Source: Paenibacillus sp. SZ31
GTDB lineage: Bacteria; Bacillota; Bacilli; Paenibacillales; Paenibacillaceae
Assembly (NCBI RefSeq): GCF_012912005.1
Contig: NZ_JABBEA010000004.1
Location: 310,001 to 374,000 of the forward strand
Length of the DNA stretch: 64,000 nucleotides
Direction of reading: 5' to 3'
The notes under the pieces: generated by a model
Seen by the model: only the letters and a program-made list of their open reading frames with translations
Database searches by the model: none
What the model was told of the DNA's origin: nothing
Made by a program: the position numbers and the translations under genes
Part shown: piece by piece, positions 52,957-61,821 of the stretch
How positions within the stretch are numbered: position 1 is the first letter of the stretch
How the letters are laid out: every line of letters begins with the position of its first letter

Positions 52957-53795
52957 AAATTGCATTTTCCCCTTGTCCAAATGATACATTTATCTTTCAC
53001 GCGTGGGTGCACGGTTTGATCCCGGGTGCACCTGAGCTGGATGTCCGTTATGCGGATATTGATATTACCAATGGTCTGGCAGCAAATCCGGATGGACCCG
53101 ACACACCTGAAGTGATGAAAATATCTTATGCAGCACTGCCATACGTGTTATCTGACTATGCTCTGCTTCCTGCTGGAGGCGCACTTGGCAGAGGATGTGG
53201 TCCTTTGGTTCTGACCGCAAACGGCACGACCGATCCAGCATATCTGTCTGGACGACGGGTCGCTGTACCAAGCGAGCGCTCGACAGCATATATGTTGTTC
53301 CGTCTGTGGGCAGCGCAAAATGTTCCTGGCGGTGTAGGTGAGATTGTCGTCATGCCATTCGACCAGATCATGCCTGCTGTTCGTGACGGCAAAATCGATG
53401 CCGGACTTGTGATCCATGAAGCACGCTTCACGTACCAGAACTACGATCTCAAACTGATGACAGATCTCGGTAACTGGTGGGAAAGTGATACAGGCCTTCC
53501 GATTCCGCTTGGAGCGATCATCGCACATCGCGACATGGATGCTCACGCCCTCGCCGGATGGGCACGAGCATCGGTTGAATATGCATGGGCGCATCCAGAT
53601 GAGTCGAGAGCATACGTTATGGAACATGCCCAGGAAATGGACCCTGACGTAGCTGCACAACATATCGGCCTGTACGTTAACGAGTTCAGCGCCAACCTGG
53701 GTGATGATGGTTACGGTGCAATCACTGCACTGCTTGGTCGTGCCATGAAAGAAGGACTCGTTCCTGAGTTCGACCTTGATCTGTTGCGAATCTAG
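52953..53795 (+). CDS. mqnD: 1,4-dihydroxy-6-naphthoate synthase
   Basis: A 280-residue MqnD. The N-terminal motif FSPCPNDTFIFHAWVHG and the later DAGLVIHEARFTYQNY are diagnostic; the protein has the periplasmic-binding fold used by MqnA/MqnD enzymes. It converts cyclic de-hypoxanthinyl futalosine to 1,4-dihydroxy-6-naphthoate. The start overlaps the mqnB stop as ATGA, so translation is coupled. mqnA and mqnC must lie elsewhere in the genome. Confidence 0.93.
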   Translation: MKIAFSPCPNDTFIFHAWVHGLIPGAPELDVRYADIDITNGLAANPDGPDTPEVMKISYAALPYVLSDYALLPAGGALGRGCGPLVLTANGTTDPAYLSGRRVAVPSERSTAYMLFRLWAAQNVPGGVGEIVVMPFDQIMPAVRDGKIDAGLVIHEARFTYQNYDLKLMTDLGNWWESDTGLPIPLGAIIAHRDMDAHALAGWARASVEYAWAHPDESRAYVMEHAQEMDPDVAAQHIGLYVNEFSANLGDDGYGAITALLGRAMKEGLVPEFDLDLLRI

Positions 53796-53855
53796 CTTTG
53801 ATTTAATTTGAGTTAGTTTCACTTCGCTCTATATCTAAAGAACACAGCACATCTT

Positions 53856-53917
53856 ATTTAGCCGAATAACGTGGTATGAGAATTCTAAAGAATCTCAGAC
53901 ACCGTATTCGGCTAAAT
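53856..53917. repeat. Long intergenic inverted repeat after mqnD
   Basis: Perfect 13-base arms ATTTAGCCGAATA and TATTCGGCTAAAT surround a second imperfect stem centred on GAGAATTC...GAATCTC. There is no T run. It may be a 3' RNA structure or a cruciform. Confidence 0.55.
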
Positions 53918-54137
53918 CTCGTTCATATCACCGACAAACTCGCTTCATTCCACACAATAACGATCCTACGATTCGTTAGAAATTGGTATGTGCGGATTCT
54001 CGGCGAATAGCGTGTGCTCGATTCTTTAGAGTCCTGCATAGGGTTCATTCGTGGATACAAACTTCTTAGCTAGCCAGGGTGATAGTGGCGTCCTAGCGTC
54101 TTGTTTTTTAAAGAGCTTGGATATACTTAGAGTCAAT

Positions 54138-54180
54138 AAAGGTCATACTCAGGATGGTCACGAAACGAAGTATGACCTTT
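54138..54180. terminator. Hairpin in the mqnD-pcp gap
   Basis: Arms AAAGGTCATACT and AGTATGACCTTT, perfect over 12 bases, with a 19-base loop. The tail is only TTT/AAA, so it is a weak terminator or a plain stem-loop. Confidence 0.5.
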
Positions 54181-54244
54181 AAACCCATCGCACCTATTTC
54201 GCTGAATCTCTACTTTCCAGTAAAGTTTGTATGAACCTTACCGA

Positions 54245-54290
54245 GTTTGCGGTTTGCGGTTTGCGGTTTGCGGTTTGCGGTTTGCGGTTT
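54245..54290. repeat. Tandem 7-bp repeat (GTTTGCG)6
   Basis: Six perfect consecutive copies of GTTTGCG followed by a partial GTTT. It lies in the noncoding gap between mqnD and pcp. Unit count is prone to change by slippage. Confidence 0.9.
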
Positions 54291-54406
54291 TAGAGTCTAA
54301 TTTTTAACTAGGCGAAATACTTGCATCAAGATACTCCGCTGCAAACTAGTGACCTCACTAACCCATGTTGGACTACACTACCCATGACACATGGCACACG
54401 AAATAG

Positions 54407-54458
54407 AAAGAGCTGTCCCCTAACGTCAGACTTATGACGATGGGACAGCTCTTTTTTT
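54407..54458. terminator. Terminator between convergent mqnD and pcp
   Basis: AAAGAGCTGTCCC and GGGACAGCTCTTT with an inner GTCA/TGAC pair, followed by a T run on the plus strand and an A/T tail on the other. Confidence 0.85.
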
Positions 54459-54614
54459 CACTCTATATTCAACTTCATATTTATACTCCACGTCATCCTG
54501 AACCCTACTGTAACCCATTCCAATCCACTGCTCGCCCTCTCACAACTTCGGTTTACGAATCCAACCGTCACCTACGTTCTGCTGCAACCGCAGCCGAACA
54601 ATCGCAACCTTCCC

Positions 54615-55238
54615 CTACGATTCAGCTACAACCGTGCGGATCATTATCCGCAGCGCATCCAGCATCATGGGAATAGGTAGCGAAGGGACGGAAGGCTGCA
54701 ACACAGCCATCTCTGTTGAGGCTGGAAAATGTACAAATCCGGCACGAATCGGGAGCTGACCTACTCGAATGTGATCCAGTACCCGGTACATCGTGTTGTT
54801 GCATATATACGTGCCGGCTGTATTGGAGACGGCAGAGGGAATGCCTGCTGCGAACATGTCATTCACCATGGCACGTATGGGCAAGGTGGAGAATATACCG
54901 TCCGGGCTACCGTCTACAATCGGCTCGTCCATCGGACGCTGCCCCTGGTTATCTGCATAGGAGCCAGGCGGAATGTCTTTGACATTAACGGCGATCCGCT
55001 CCGGTGTGATGGCCGTTCTGCCCTTTGCCAATCCACAGGCGATGACAACATCCGGCCGATAGACTTCCATCTCTGCGATGAGCAGGTCTGCACATTCATT
55101 AAAGTGCACGGGCAACAGTACTGTTTTTAGCTCAGCACCCTCCATCACTTCGTTCGCAAGAGCTTCCATTAACGCTCCCGTTGGATTAACCGCATCCCCG
55201 CCAAACGGTTCAAACCCGGATATCAGAATCTTCACCAT
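54615..55238 (-). CDS. pcp: Pyrrolidone-carboxylate (pyroglutamyl) peptidase I
   Basis: A 207-residue cysteine peptidase of family C15 that removes N-terminal pyroglutamate from peptides. The N-terminal motif is ILISGFEPFGGDAVNPT. The triad is visible as the glutamate in TAITPERIAVN (near residue 80), the cysteine in SNTAGTYICNNTMY (near 146) and the histidine in RAGFVHFPAS (near 170). AGGAG lies before both an ATG and a GTG one codon upstream. It lies 21 bases downstream of a Gfo/Idh gene and is probably its operon partner. Confidence 0.93.
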   Translation of the reverse strand: MVKILISGFEPFGGDAVNPTGALMEALANEVMEGAELKTVLLPVHFNECADLLIAEMEVYRPDVVIACGLAKGRTAITPERIAVNVKDIPPGSYADNQGQRPMDEPIVDGSPDGIFSTLPIRAMVNDMFAAGIPSAVSNTAGTYICNNTMYRVLDHIRVGQLPIRAGFVHFPASTEMAVLQPSVPSLPIPMMLDALRIMIRTVVAES

Positions 55239-55259
55239 CACACGCCAACTCCTGTCTGT

Positions 55260-56261
55260 TTACTCTGATTTGTAACGCAATCCCCACTGGCCCCGAATCG
55301 TGTCCATCAGCTTCATGATTTCCAGAGATTCGTCCAGTTTAATGGTATTGCTCTCCGTGCGGCCTTCCAGGATACAGCGTCCCGCTTCTTCTGCCTCAAA
55401 AGCATAACCAATGCACGTTCGATCATCCGTGAACTTCTCGGGCTCGTCCTGACCATTCACATGCAGATAGGCTTCTTTGCCCGCCAAGAATAAAGGTAGA
55501 CGAATCTTGCCTTCCGTACCATATATAACCGCTTCATTGCTGAGGTTCAGACGAATAGCAGCACTTAGTGATGCAGAACGCCCCTCGGAATAGGACAACA
55601 ACACGGAAAACTGCTCGTCCACGCCCGTCTCACCAATATTGGCCGTACTCCATACATGCTGGGGTTGTTCGCCAAAGATCATCGATGCGAATGAGATCGG
55701 GTACACCCCTGCATCCAGCAAAGCTCCCCCACCCAGATCCGGGTTAAGCAAACGTCCTTGCGGCTCCCAGCCGATACGGAATCCAAAGTCTGCCTGGACC
55801 AAACGAACTTCACCGATCCGTCCTTCTGCAATCCATGCTCTGGCTTGTTCAATGGGTGGCAAGAAGCGTGTCCACATGCCCTCCATCAGGAAAAGCTTGC
55901 GCTCCCGCGCAGTCTCCACCAGCTGCTCCAACTGACGCGCATTCATGGTGAACGGCTTTTCACAGAGAACCGCTTTGCCTGCCTCAAGACAAGCCATTAC
56001 ATTCTCCTTATGTAAAGGATGAGGTGTTGCCACATAGATAATATCTACCTCAGGGTCTTGCAACATTTCATCATACGAGCCGTAAGCGCGTGCAAAACCA
56101 TATTCAGCTGCAAACTTCTCTGCGCTTCCCGCTGTGCGTGAACCTACCGCTGCTTTCTCCGCGTTCCCCGCATACCCCAAATCCTTTGCGAACTGGGATG
56201 CAATCCATCCCGTACCCATAATGCCCCAGCGTACTTTATCCCGTCCCACTACTTCTGGCAT
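55260..56261 (-). CDS. Gfo/Idh/MocA-family oxidoreductase
   Basis: A 333-residue NAD(P)-dependent dehydrogenase with Rossmann motif WGIMGTGWIASQFA and the EKP motif in CEKPFTMNARQL. The C-terminal domain includes GGGALLDAGVYPISFASMIFG, typical of the dihydrodiol/glucose-fructose oxidoreductase branch. AGGGAGG is seven bases before the ATG. The substrate is unknown and there is no sugar operon around it; its only neighbour is pcp. Confidence 0.85.
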   Translation of the reverse strand: MPEVVGRDKVRWGIMGTGWIASQFAKDLGYAGNAEKAAVGSRTAGSAEKFAAEYGFARAYGSYDEMLQDPEVDIIYVATPHPLHKENVMACLEAGKAVLCEKPFTMNARQLEQLVETARERKLFLMEGMWTRFLPPIEQARAWIAEGRIGEVRLVQADFGFRIGWEPQGRLLNPDLGGGALLDAGVYPISFASMIFGEQPQHVWSTANIGETGVDEQFSVLLSYSEGRSASLSAAIRLNLSNEAVIYGTEGKIRLPLFLAGKEAYLHVNGQDEPEKFTDDRTCIGYAFEAEEAGRCILEGRTESNTIKLDESLEIMKLMDTIRGQWGLRYKSE

Positions 56262-56751
56262 ATTAAAGCCTCCCTACTGCAAATTGAGTTGAAAAGGTTC
56301 ATGATTCAGATCAGGCCAACATGTTATCCCCTTTATTTTACCAAAAAGAAACGCTTACGTCAGAAAACGATTTCGAATATGTTCTCTCATCAGGCTTCAT
56401 CAGCTTATTAGCGACTCGAACGTATCTGTACACATTTCAATTCTGCAGTAGATTTGCTAAGATTATCAGCAGACTAGGGCCAGGAGGTCTTGTCCCTTAG
56501 CATACTTGTAACTAGCGACAATCTGGTTAAACTATCGATCACACCTGATAACGGGATCATACTCGTGTGCTATTCATAAAACATCTGATTATACTGCAAA
56601 CGCACTTTTGACAAGACAGCCAGTAATCATAACATCATGCGAAACGCATCAATAGACGTTCAAGAAAGACCTTCAGGTCCGAGAAAATATGGTACGTTCC
56701 AGATTCAATTATTACCTAAACTGTTCATAAGAGAGGAGGTCGCATAGCACC
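56262..56751. other. Divergent intergenic region before the siderophore cluster
   Basis: No ORF. A possible promoter for the AraC regulator is TTGACA near 56608 with TAACAT 16 bases downstream. No convincing Fur box is seen in this gap. GGAGG lies 12 bases before the regulator start. Confidence 0.35.
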
Positions 56752-58482
56752 ATGACTACCATCCCCGGTACCGCCCACAGCGGCATGAATCCACACACGT
56801 TGCATCAGCAGACGAGTCCCAATACAGAAAAGGAATCCTCAATCCGAGCAGACCTGGATGCATTCTTGAATGATACCCTGATCGAACTTCGTCAGGCAGA
56901 ACATATTATAACCCGTGGGAAATGGAGCTGGTCCACAACTGAGTTAGCTCATCATACCTTCATATATATGCATAGATTCACAGGCACACTGATCATGAAC
57001 GGGACCGAATCCCACGTGGTTCGCAAATCAGCTTGTCTGTGCACACCAGGCACTGCGATTGAACTGATTGGTGATGAAGACCATGAGATTGAACTGTATA
57101 TCATTCATTTTGATCTGTTTCGGGCTACGGAGAAAACGGCATCCAGACGAATCTATGAACGAGAACTCAGCTCACCTGTTACAGGCTGGATTCAAGGGCC
57201 CTTTTATGGCATACAACGGATTGCCGCACAGCTTACACAACTGAACAACGACGGTTCGCACACCAGCTTGAAAACACAGCTCCTCCTCACGGACCTGCTA
57301 CACATGCTCTGGCCTCAAGAAGACCTGACTGACACAGTGGCAGGACAAGATGAACCCGAACAGTGGCTCCGGTCAACCCTGCAATATATGCGGGAAAACT
57401 ACATGCACGAGATCAAGCTGGAGAAGCTGGCAGAACTGGCAGGCATGCACCCATCCTATTACTCACAGCTGTTCAAGAGCCGCATGCAGAAGAATCCCAT
57501 TGAATACATCACCCATCTGCGCATGAACCGGGCCAAAGAATTACTGCTCACTTCCGACCTGCGTATCCGTGATGTGGCCCGCGAAGTGGGATACCGTGAC
57601 GAATTCTATTTCAGCCGACGTTTCCGAAACCATGCAGGTTATGCGCCAACTTCCTATTCAAAGCAGGTGCACCGAAACATCGTGTCGCTCTCTTATCCTT
57701 ACACGGACCACCTCATGACACTTGGTATCACGCCATGTGCAGCTCAGATCCAGGGTCACCTGCCTCATATGCCCAAATCGCTCACGCTACCCTTCCACGC
57801 CTATGAACCTTGGGAACAAGGTCGTCAGGCCTTCCTTGATGTGAATCCCGAGTTGGTTCTGACCAAGGATAATGCAGCTGCGAAAGCCATGGAGCATATC
57901 GGCGATGTCGCCCCTATTATCACCATTCCCTGGAACCAGACAGACATCTTCGGTCATCTGCAGAAGATTGCATCCATCGTGGATCGCACCCAGGCAGCGA
58001 AAGATTGGCTGGATCGACATGAACGCAAGGCAGAGCGTGCACGCAAAAAAATCAAGGAATTCGTCGGGGACATCACCGTTGCCGTTGGCACGTTGACCCC
58101 TAAAGGTCCACGGATGTACAGTCATCGCAACTTCGGACACGTCTTTTACCGTACCTTGCAACTGGCCGCTCCTCAGCGGATTCAGACCGAACTGGCTGGC
58201 AAATCACCCGGCGTCGGATTAAACTGGCTGCCTTTTACACCAGGAGAATGGGACGGATTGGAGGCGGATGTGCTGGTACTGGCGATTAACTCCGTGCATG
58301 AAAAGGCAACACTGTTGAAAGAGATGGCTTCGAATCCACTGTGGAACAGCCATCCTGCCGTAAAAACCGGAAGGGTTCATTTTATCGATTGGAACTCATG
58401 GGTTGTGTATGCTCCATATTCCATTAACATCCAGCTGGATGAAGCGCTCTCTATGTTGACGAACAAACCTTCATTTCTGTAA
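56752..58482 (+). CDS. AraC-type regulator fused to a siderophore-binding domain
   Basis: A 576-residue fusion. The N-terminal cupin-like part is followed by an AraC DNA-binding region at about 205-310 (LEKLAELAGMHPSYYSQLFK and LRIRDVAREVGYRDEFYFSR). The last 250 residues form a TroA/FepB-like periplasmic-binding domain without a signal peptide (ITPCAAQIQGHLPHM, VLTKDNAAAKAMEHIGDVAP, TGRVHFIDWNSW). This layout matches the bacillibactin sensor Btr of bacilli, where the cytoplasmic binding domain senses the imported ferric siderophore. It lies directly upstream of the permease genes and should activate them. Confidence 0.88.
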   Translation: MTTIPGTAHSGMNPHTLHQQTSPNTEKESSIRADLDAFLNDTLIELRQAEHIITRGKWSWSTTELAHHTFIYMHRFTGTLIMNGTESHVVRKSACLCTPGTAIELIGDEDHEIELYIIHFDLFRATEKTASRRIYERELSSPVTGWIQGPFYGIQRIAAQLTQLNNDGSHTSLKTQLLLTDLLHMLWPQEDLTDTVAGQDEPEQWLRSTLQYMRENYMHEIKLEKLAELAGMHPSYYSQLFKSRMQKNPIEYITHLRMNRAKELLLTSDLRIRDVAREVGYRDEFYFSRRFRNHAGYAPTSYSKQVHRNIVSLSYPYTDHLMTLGITPCAAQIQGHLPHMPKSLTLPFHAYEPWEQGRQAFLDVNPELVLTKDNAAAKAMEHIGDVAPIITIPWNQTDIFGHLQKIASIVDRTQAAKDWLDRHERKAERARKKIKEFVGDITVAVGTLTPKGPRMYSHRNFGHVFYRTLQLAAPQRIQTELAGKSPGVGLNWLPFTPGEWDGLEADVLVLAINSVHEKATLLKEMASNPLWNSHPAVKTGRVHFIDWNSWVVYAPYSINIQLDEALSMLTNKPSFL

Positions 58483-58503
58483 TCTAAAAAATGTCCATTC
58501 CCG

Positions 58504-58545
58504 AAATCTTAATTTATGCCATGTACGGGCCTGAATTAAGATTTT
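58504..58545 (+). terminator. Hairpin between the regulator and the permease genes
   Basis: Arms AAATCTTAATT and AATTAAGATTT with a 19-base loop, followed by TATAAT, which may double as the -10 box of the permease promoter. Confidence 0.5.
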
Positions 58546-58561
58546 ATAATGATCACTAATT

Positions 58562-58580
58562 GATAATGATAATCAATAAC
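58562..58580. promoter_or_regulatory. Fur box
   Basis: GATAATGATAATCAATAAC matches the classical 19-base Fur consensus at 17 positions. It lies just downstream of a TATAAT -10-like box and ends one base before the first ATG of the permease frame. Confidence 0.85.
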
Positions 58581-58581
58581 A

Positions 58582-59655
58582 ATGAAATACGTTGTTGGTA
58601 ACAAAGGAGTGACCCGTATTCAACATCCGGGACTGCCACATCGTCCGTCCAATTCACGAAAATCTGCAGTGACGGTTGGTCTGATGTTTTTGTCTGCCAT
58701 AGCCGTACTGCTGCTAAGTATGTTTGTCGCAATCTCGTTAGGTGCCAAAGGACTCACACTGGAAACGGTATGGACTGCCATTTTCCAGTACAATCCGGCT
58801 CTGACGCCACACCAGATTATTCATGAGCTGCGGCTGCCTCGTGTCCTTGCTGCCGTGATCATCGGCGCTGCCTTTGCGGTTGCAGGAGCTTTAATGCAGG
58901 GCATTACGCGTAATCCGCTGGCAGACACGGGCATTCTGGGCATCAATGCAGGAGCCACTTTTGTCGTGGCACTGAGTTTTGCCTTTTGGCCCGGACTGCC
59001 ATACGGCTGGATCATGTTTTTATCATTCCTGGGGGCTGTTCTGGGCACACTGCTTATCTTCCTGCTTGGAATGGCAGCACCCGGTGGTCTGAGTTCTATC
59101 AGACTGACCGTTGCCGGGGCCGTTGTTGCAGCCATGCTAAGTTCACTCAGCACAGGCGTCGCCATTTATTTTGACCTGAGTCAGGATCTGGCCTTCTGGT
59201 ATGCGGGTGGTTTTGGCGGGATTGAATGGCGGCATCTCAAGCTCATTCTTCCCGTGCTGCTCGTGACGCTAGTGCTGATCATGCCACTCGCCCGGCGTGT
59301 ATCCCTTATGTCCCTTGGTGAAGAAGTGGCGATTAATCTCGGGATCAACCTGCGTTGGACGAGGTTTCTCGCCCTGGCAGCGGTTGTTGTACTGGCTGGC
59401 GTGTCCGTGTCGGCAGTAGGCTCGATTGGATTTGTCGGACTGGTCATCCCCCATATCTCCCGCAAAATGGTGGGTGTGGATTATCGACTCATCATTCCAA
59501 TGTCCTCCCTGCTGGGAGCGGTACTGCTAGTGCTCGCCGATCTGGGCTCACGCATTGTGAACCCGCCCGAGGAACTCGCGGTAGGCATTATGGTCGCCTT
59601 TGTCGGTGTACCGTTCTTCCTCTATCTGGCCCGTAAAGAAAGGAGGGCCTTGTAG
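58582..59655 (+). CDS. FecCD-type iron-siderophore ABC permease 1
   Basis: A permease of up to 357 residues with about nine or ten membrane segments. Family marks are GAAFAVAGALMQGITRNPLADTGILGINAGATF and SVSAVGSIGFVGLVIPHISR (given in parts: ITRNPLADTGILG and GFVGLVIPHI). The true start is uncertain. The ATG at 58582 touches the Fur box and has no ribosome binding site. A good AAAGGAG at 58603-58609 sits eight bases before an in-frame ATT (58618), and an in-frame GTG overlaps it. It partners with the next gene. Confidence 0.85.
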   Translation: MKYVVGNKGVTRIQHPGLPHRPSNSRKSAVTVGLMFLSAIAVLLLSMFVAISLGAKGLTLETVWTAIFQYNPALTPHQIIHELRLPRVLAAVIIGAAFAVAGALMQGITRNPLADTGILGINAGATFVVALSFAFWPGLPYGWIMFLSFLGAVLGTLLIFLLGMAAPGGLSSIRLTVAGAVVAAMLSSLSTGVAIYFDLSQDLAFWYAGGFGGIEWRHLKLILPVLLVTLVLIMPLARRVSLMSLGEEVAINLGINLRWTRFLALAAVVVLAGVSVSAVGSIGFVGLVIPHISRKMVGVDYRLIIPMSSLLGAVLLVLADLGSRIVNPPEELAVGIMVAFVGVPFFLYLARKERRAL

Positions 59656-59657
59656 CG

Positions 59658-60674
59658 ATGAATTCCAATGCACCTTCACGAGGTAAACGTTCAATAATTG
59701 TCAGCGTCACGCTGTTCTGCATCGCCATTGCCGTTATTGTGATCAGCCTGAACACGGGAACCATCCGTCTGTCCCCAGTGGCTGTATTGCAGACTTTGCT
59801 TGGCAATGGCAGTCCGGATGATCAGATTGTACTGTTTGATTACCGACTGCCACGTATTCTGGTCACTGTACTGGCCGGAGCTGGACTTGGTATTGCCGGA
59901 GCGGCCCTGCAAGGGATCACTCGCAATCCACTGGCGGACCCAGGCATTCTGGGATTGCATGCCGGGGCAGCGTTTGGACTAATGGTGTTTGTTAGTCTCT
60001 CCTTTACAATGGATAGCTCTTTGGCCCTTCTGATTCCGTTGTTTGCTTTTGCAGGCAGTGTGGCCGCGGCCCTGATCATCATGCTGCTATCTTATGATCG
60101 GCACAACGGCGTATCGCCCATTAAGCTGATTCTGGTTGGAATCGCGGTCGCGGCCGGGTTCCATGCGTTGACACTCTATCTATCCCTGCGTCTGGATGAA
60201 GACACCTATTCCTTTGCCGCTCGCTGGCTGGCAGGAAGCGTCTGGGGCCGGGATTGGGTTCATGTGCAAGCGTTGCTTCCTTGGGTGGTGCTATGTATCT
60301 CTTATATCTGGAGTCGATCCAAAACGCTCGATGCCTTCAATCTTGGAGATGCTGCCGCAACCAGTATCGGGACGCCTGTCCGATCCCAGCGTGTTATTTT
60401 GCTGCTCTGTGCCGTGGCTTTGTCTGCCGTCAGTGTATCAGTGGCTGGTGGGATCGGCTTTATCGGTCTGGCGGCACCACATCTGGCGCGCAGGCTTGTC
60501 GGTCCGATGCATCGGCATCTGATCCCTGCTGCCGGACTCATCGGCATGGTTATTCTGGTGACCGCCGATACCATCGGGCGAACGATCTTTCAGCCTAATG
60601 CCATTCCGGCAGGCGTGGTGGTTGCTGCGATTGGTGCACCTTACTTTTTGTACCTTTTAGTACGAAGCAAGTGA
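59658..60674 (+). CDS. FecCD-type iron-siderophore ABC permease 2
   Basis: A 338-residue permease with the same fold as its upstream neighbour: GAGLGIAGAALQGITRNP, LADPGILGLHAGAAFGLMVF and SVAGGIGFIGLAAPHLARR. AGGAGGG lies 11 bases before the ATG, near the end of the upstream gene. The two form the heterodimeric membrane pore for ferric siderophore import. No ATPase gene follows. Confidence 0.88.
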   Translation: MNSNAPSRGKRSIIVSVTLFCIAIAVIVISLNTGTIRLSPVAVLQTLLGNGSPDDQIVLFDYRLPRILVTVLAGAGLGIAGAALQGITRNPLADPGILGLHAGAAFGLMVFVSLSFTMDSSLALLIPLFAFAGSVAAALIIMLLSYDRHNGVSPIKLILVGIAVAAGFHALTLYLSLRLDEDTYSFAARWLAGSVWGRDWVHVQALLPWVVLCISYIWSRSKTLDAFNLGDAAATSIGTPVRSQRVILLLCAVALSAVSVSVAGGIGFIGLAAPHLARRLVGPMHRHLIPAAGLIGMVILVTADTIGRTIFQPNAIPAGVVVAAIGAPYFLYLLVRSK

Positions 60675-60735
60675 TCTTTTTTTTCAAAAAACAATAAAGA
60701 CATCCAAGAGATGTTCAAGGAGAATGTGACTACCC

Positions 60736-61686
60736 ATGTTAAAGAAAAATCTTATGCTTGTCATGAGTATCTGTCTGGTGCTTATACTCGCAGCCTGTGG
60801 AACGGCCAATAATTCATCATCTGCTTCTGGCGGCTCGTCCACGGACACTTCAGCCGAAAATCAGGACAACAGCGCAAGTTCGGGCGAGCAACGTATTGCC
60901 TCCATGTCGATCCATCTGACCAATGATCTGCTGTCTCTCGGCATCACTCCGGTTGGTTCCGTTATCGGTGGGGAAGCTAAGGCCTTCCTGTCCCATGTTG
61001 CTGATCGTCTTCAAAATACAACGCCACTTGGTCCGGTAAAAGATCCGGATATGGAAGCTTTGCTTGCCCTGAAACCGGATGTGATCTATCTCGACGAAGA
61101 ATTCTCCGGTGATGATATTGCCAAATTCGAAAAAATTGCTCCGGTACATGTCTTCAATCTGGATGACGGCACATGGCGCGACCATCTGAAAGACATTGGC
61201 AAACTCGTGAATCGCGAGAAGGAAGCTGAGCAATACATTCAGGACTACGCAAGCGAAACGGAAGAAGTAAAATCTCTGGTTCATGACACGATTGGAGAAG
61301 ATGGTACTGTCATGGCGATCCGTGTTACTGCCAAAGAATTGCGTGTATTCAGTACACGCCGTCCCATGGGTCCCATTTTATATGAGGATCTCGGTCTGAC
61401 TCCTGCCAAAGGCATTACAGATATCGATTCGACTAAACCTTATCAAGTGGTATCCCGTGAAATATTGCCAGACTATGATGCAGACGCGATCTTTGTGGTT
61501 GTGAATTCGGATGATGAAGCCCAAACCATGTTCAAGGAGCTGCAAAACAATCCGATCTGGCAAGGCCTGAAAGCAGTCAAAGCCGGTCACGTCTACCCAA
61601 TTGGTGCACAGCCTTGGCTGGATTATTCATCTATCGGTAATAAAATGGCCATGGATGAAGCCAAAGAGATGTTCTCCAAAAAGTAA
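60736..61686 (+). CDS. Iron-siderophore ABC substrate-binding lipoprotein
   Basis: A 316-residue FepB/FhuD-type binding protein. The lipoprotein signal ends in LILAACGTAN. A serine-rich spacer is followed by RIASMSIHLTNDLLSLGITP, LLALKPDVIYLDEEFSGDDI and the C-terminal half with AVKAGHVYPIGAQPWLDYS. It sits on the outer face of the membrane and delivers the ferric chelate to the two permeases. AAGGAG lies 13 bases before the ATG. The terminator follows after 40 bases. Confidence 0.88.
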   Translation: MLKKNLMLVMSICLVLILAACGTANNSSSASGGSSTDTSAENQDNSASSGEQRIASMSIHLTNDLLSLGITPVGSVIGGEAKAFLSHVADRLQNTTPLGPVKDPDMEALLALKPDVIYLDEEFSGDDIAKFEKIAPVHVFNLDDGTWRDHLKDIGKLVNREKEAEQYIQDYASETEEVKSLVHDTIGEDGTVMAIRVTAKELRVFSTRRPMGPILYEDLGLTPAKGITDIDSTKPYQVVSREILPDYDADAIFVVVNSDDEAQTMFKELQNNPIWQGLKAVKAGHVYPIGAQPWLDYSSIGNKMAMDEAKEMFSKK

Positions 61687-61724
61687 GTTTTCGTACACTC
61701 CACACTTAACGTGTGACAATACCC

Positions 61725-61802
61725 AAAAACCTCTCTTTAGAGACGGGATCAGAGTTCGTTATCATACTCTCTTCCGCTCAAAGCAGAGGTTTTTGTTTTT
61801 TT
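61725..61802. terminator. Terminator of the siderophore operon
   Basis: Outer arms AAAAACCTCT and AGAGGTTTTT with an internal branched region, ending TTTTTTT. On the minus strand it may end the PARG transcript. Confidence 0.75.
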
Positions 61803-61821
61803 ATTATCTATTTTACTCTGT

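Noticed and set aside
54245..54290. CRISPR array
   Set aside because: The repeated unit is only 7 bases with no spacers, and no cas genes are present; the Cas4-like nuclease at 9185 is far away and lacks cas neighbours.
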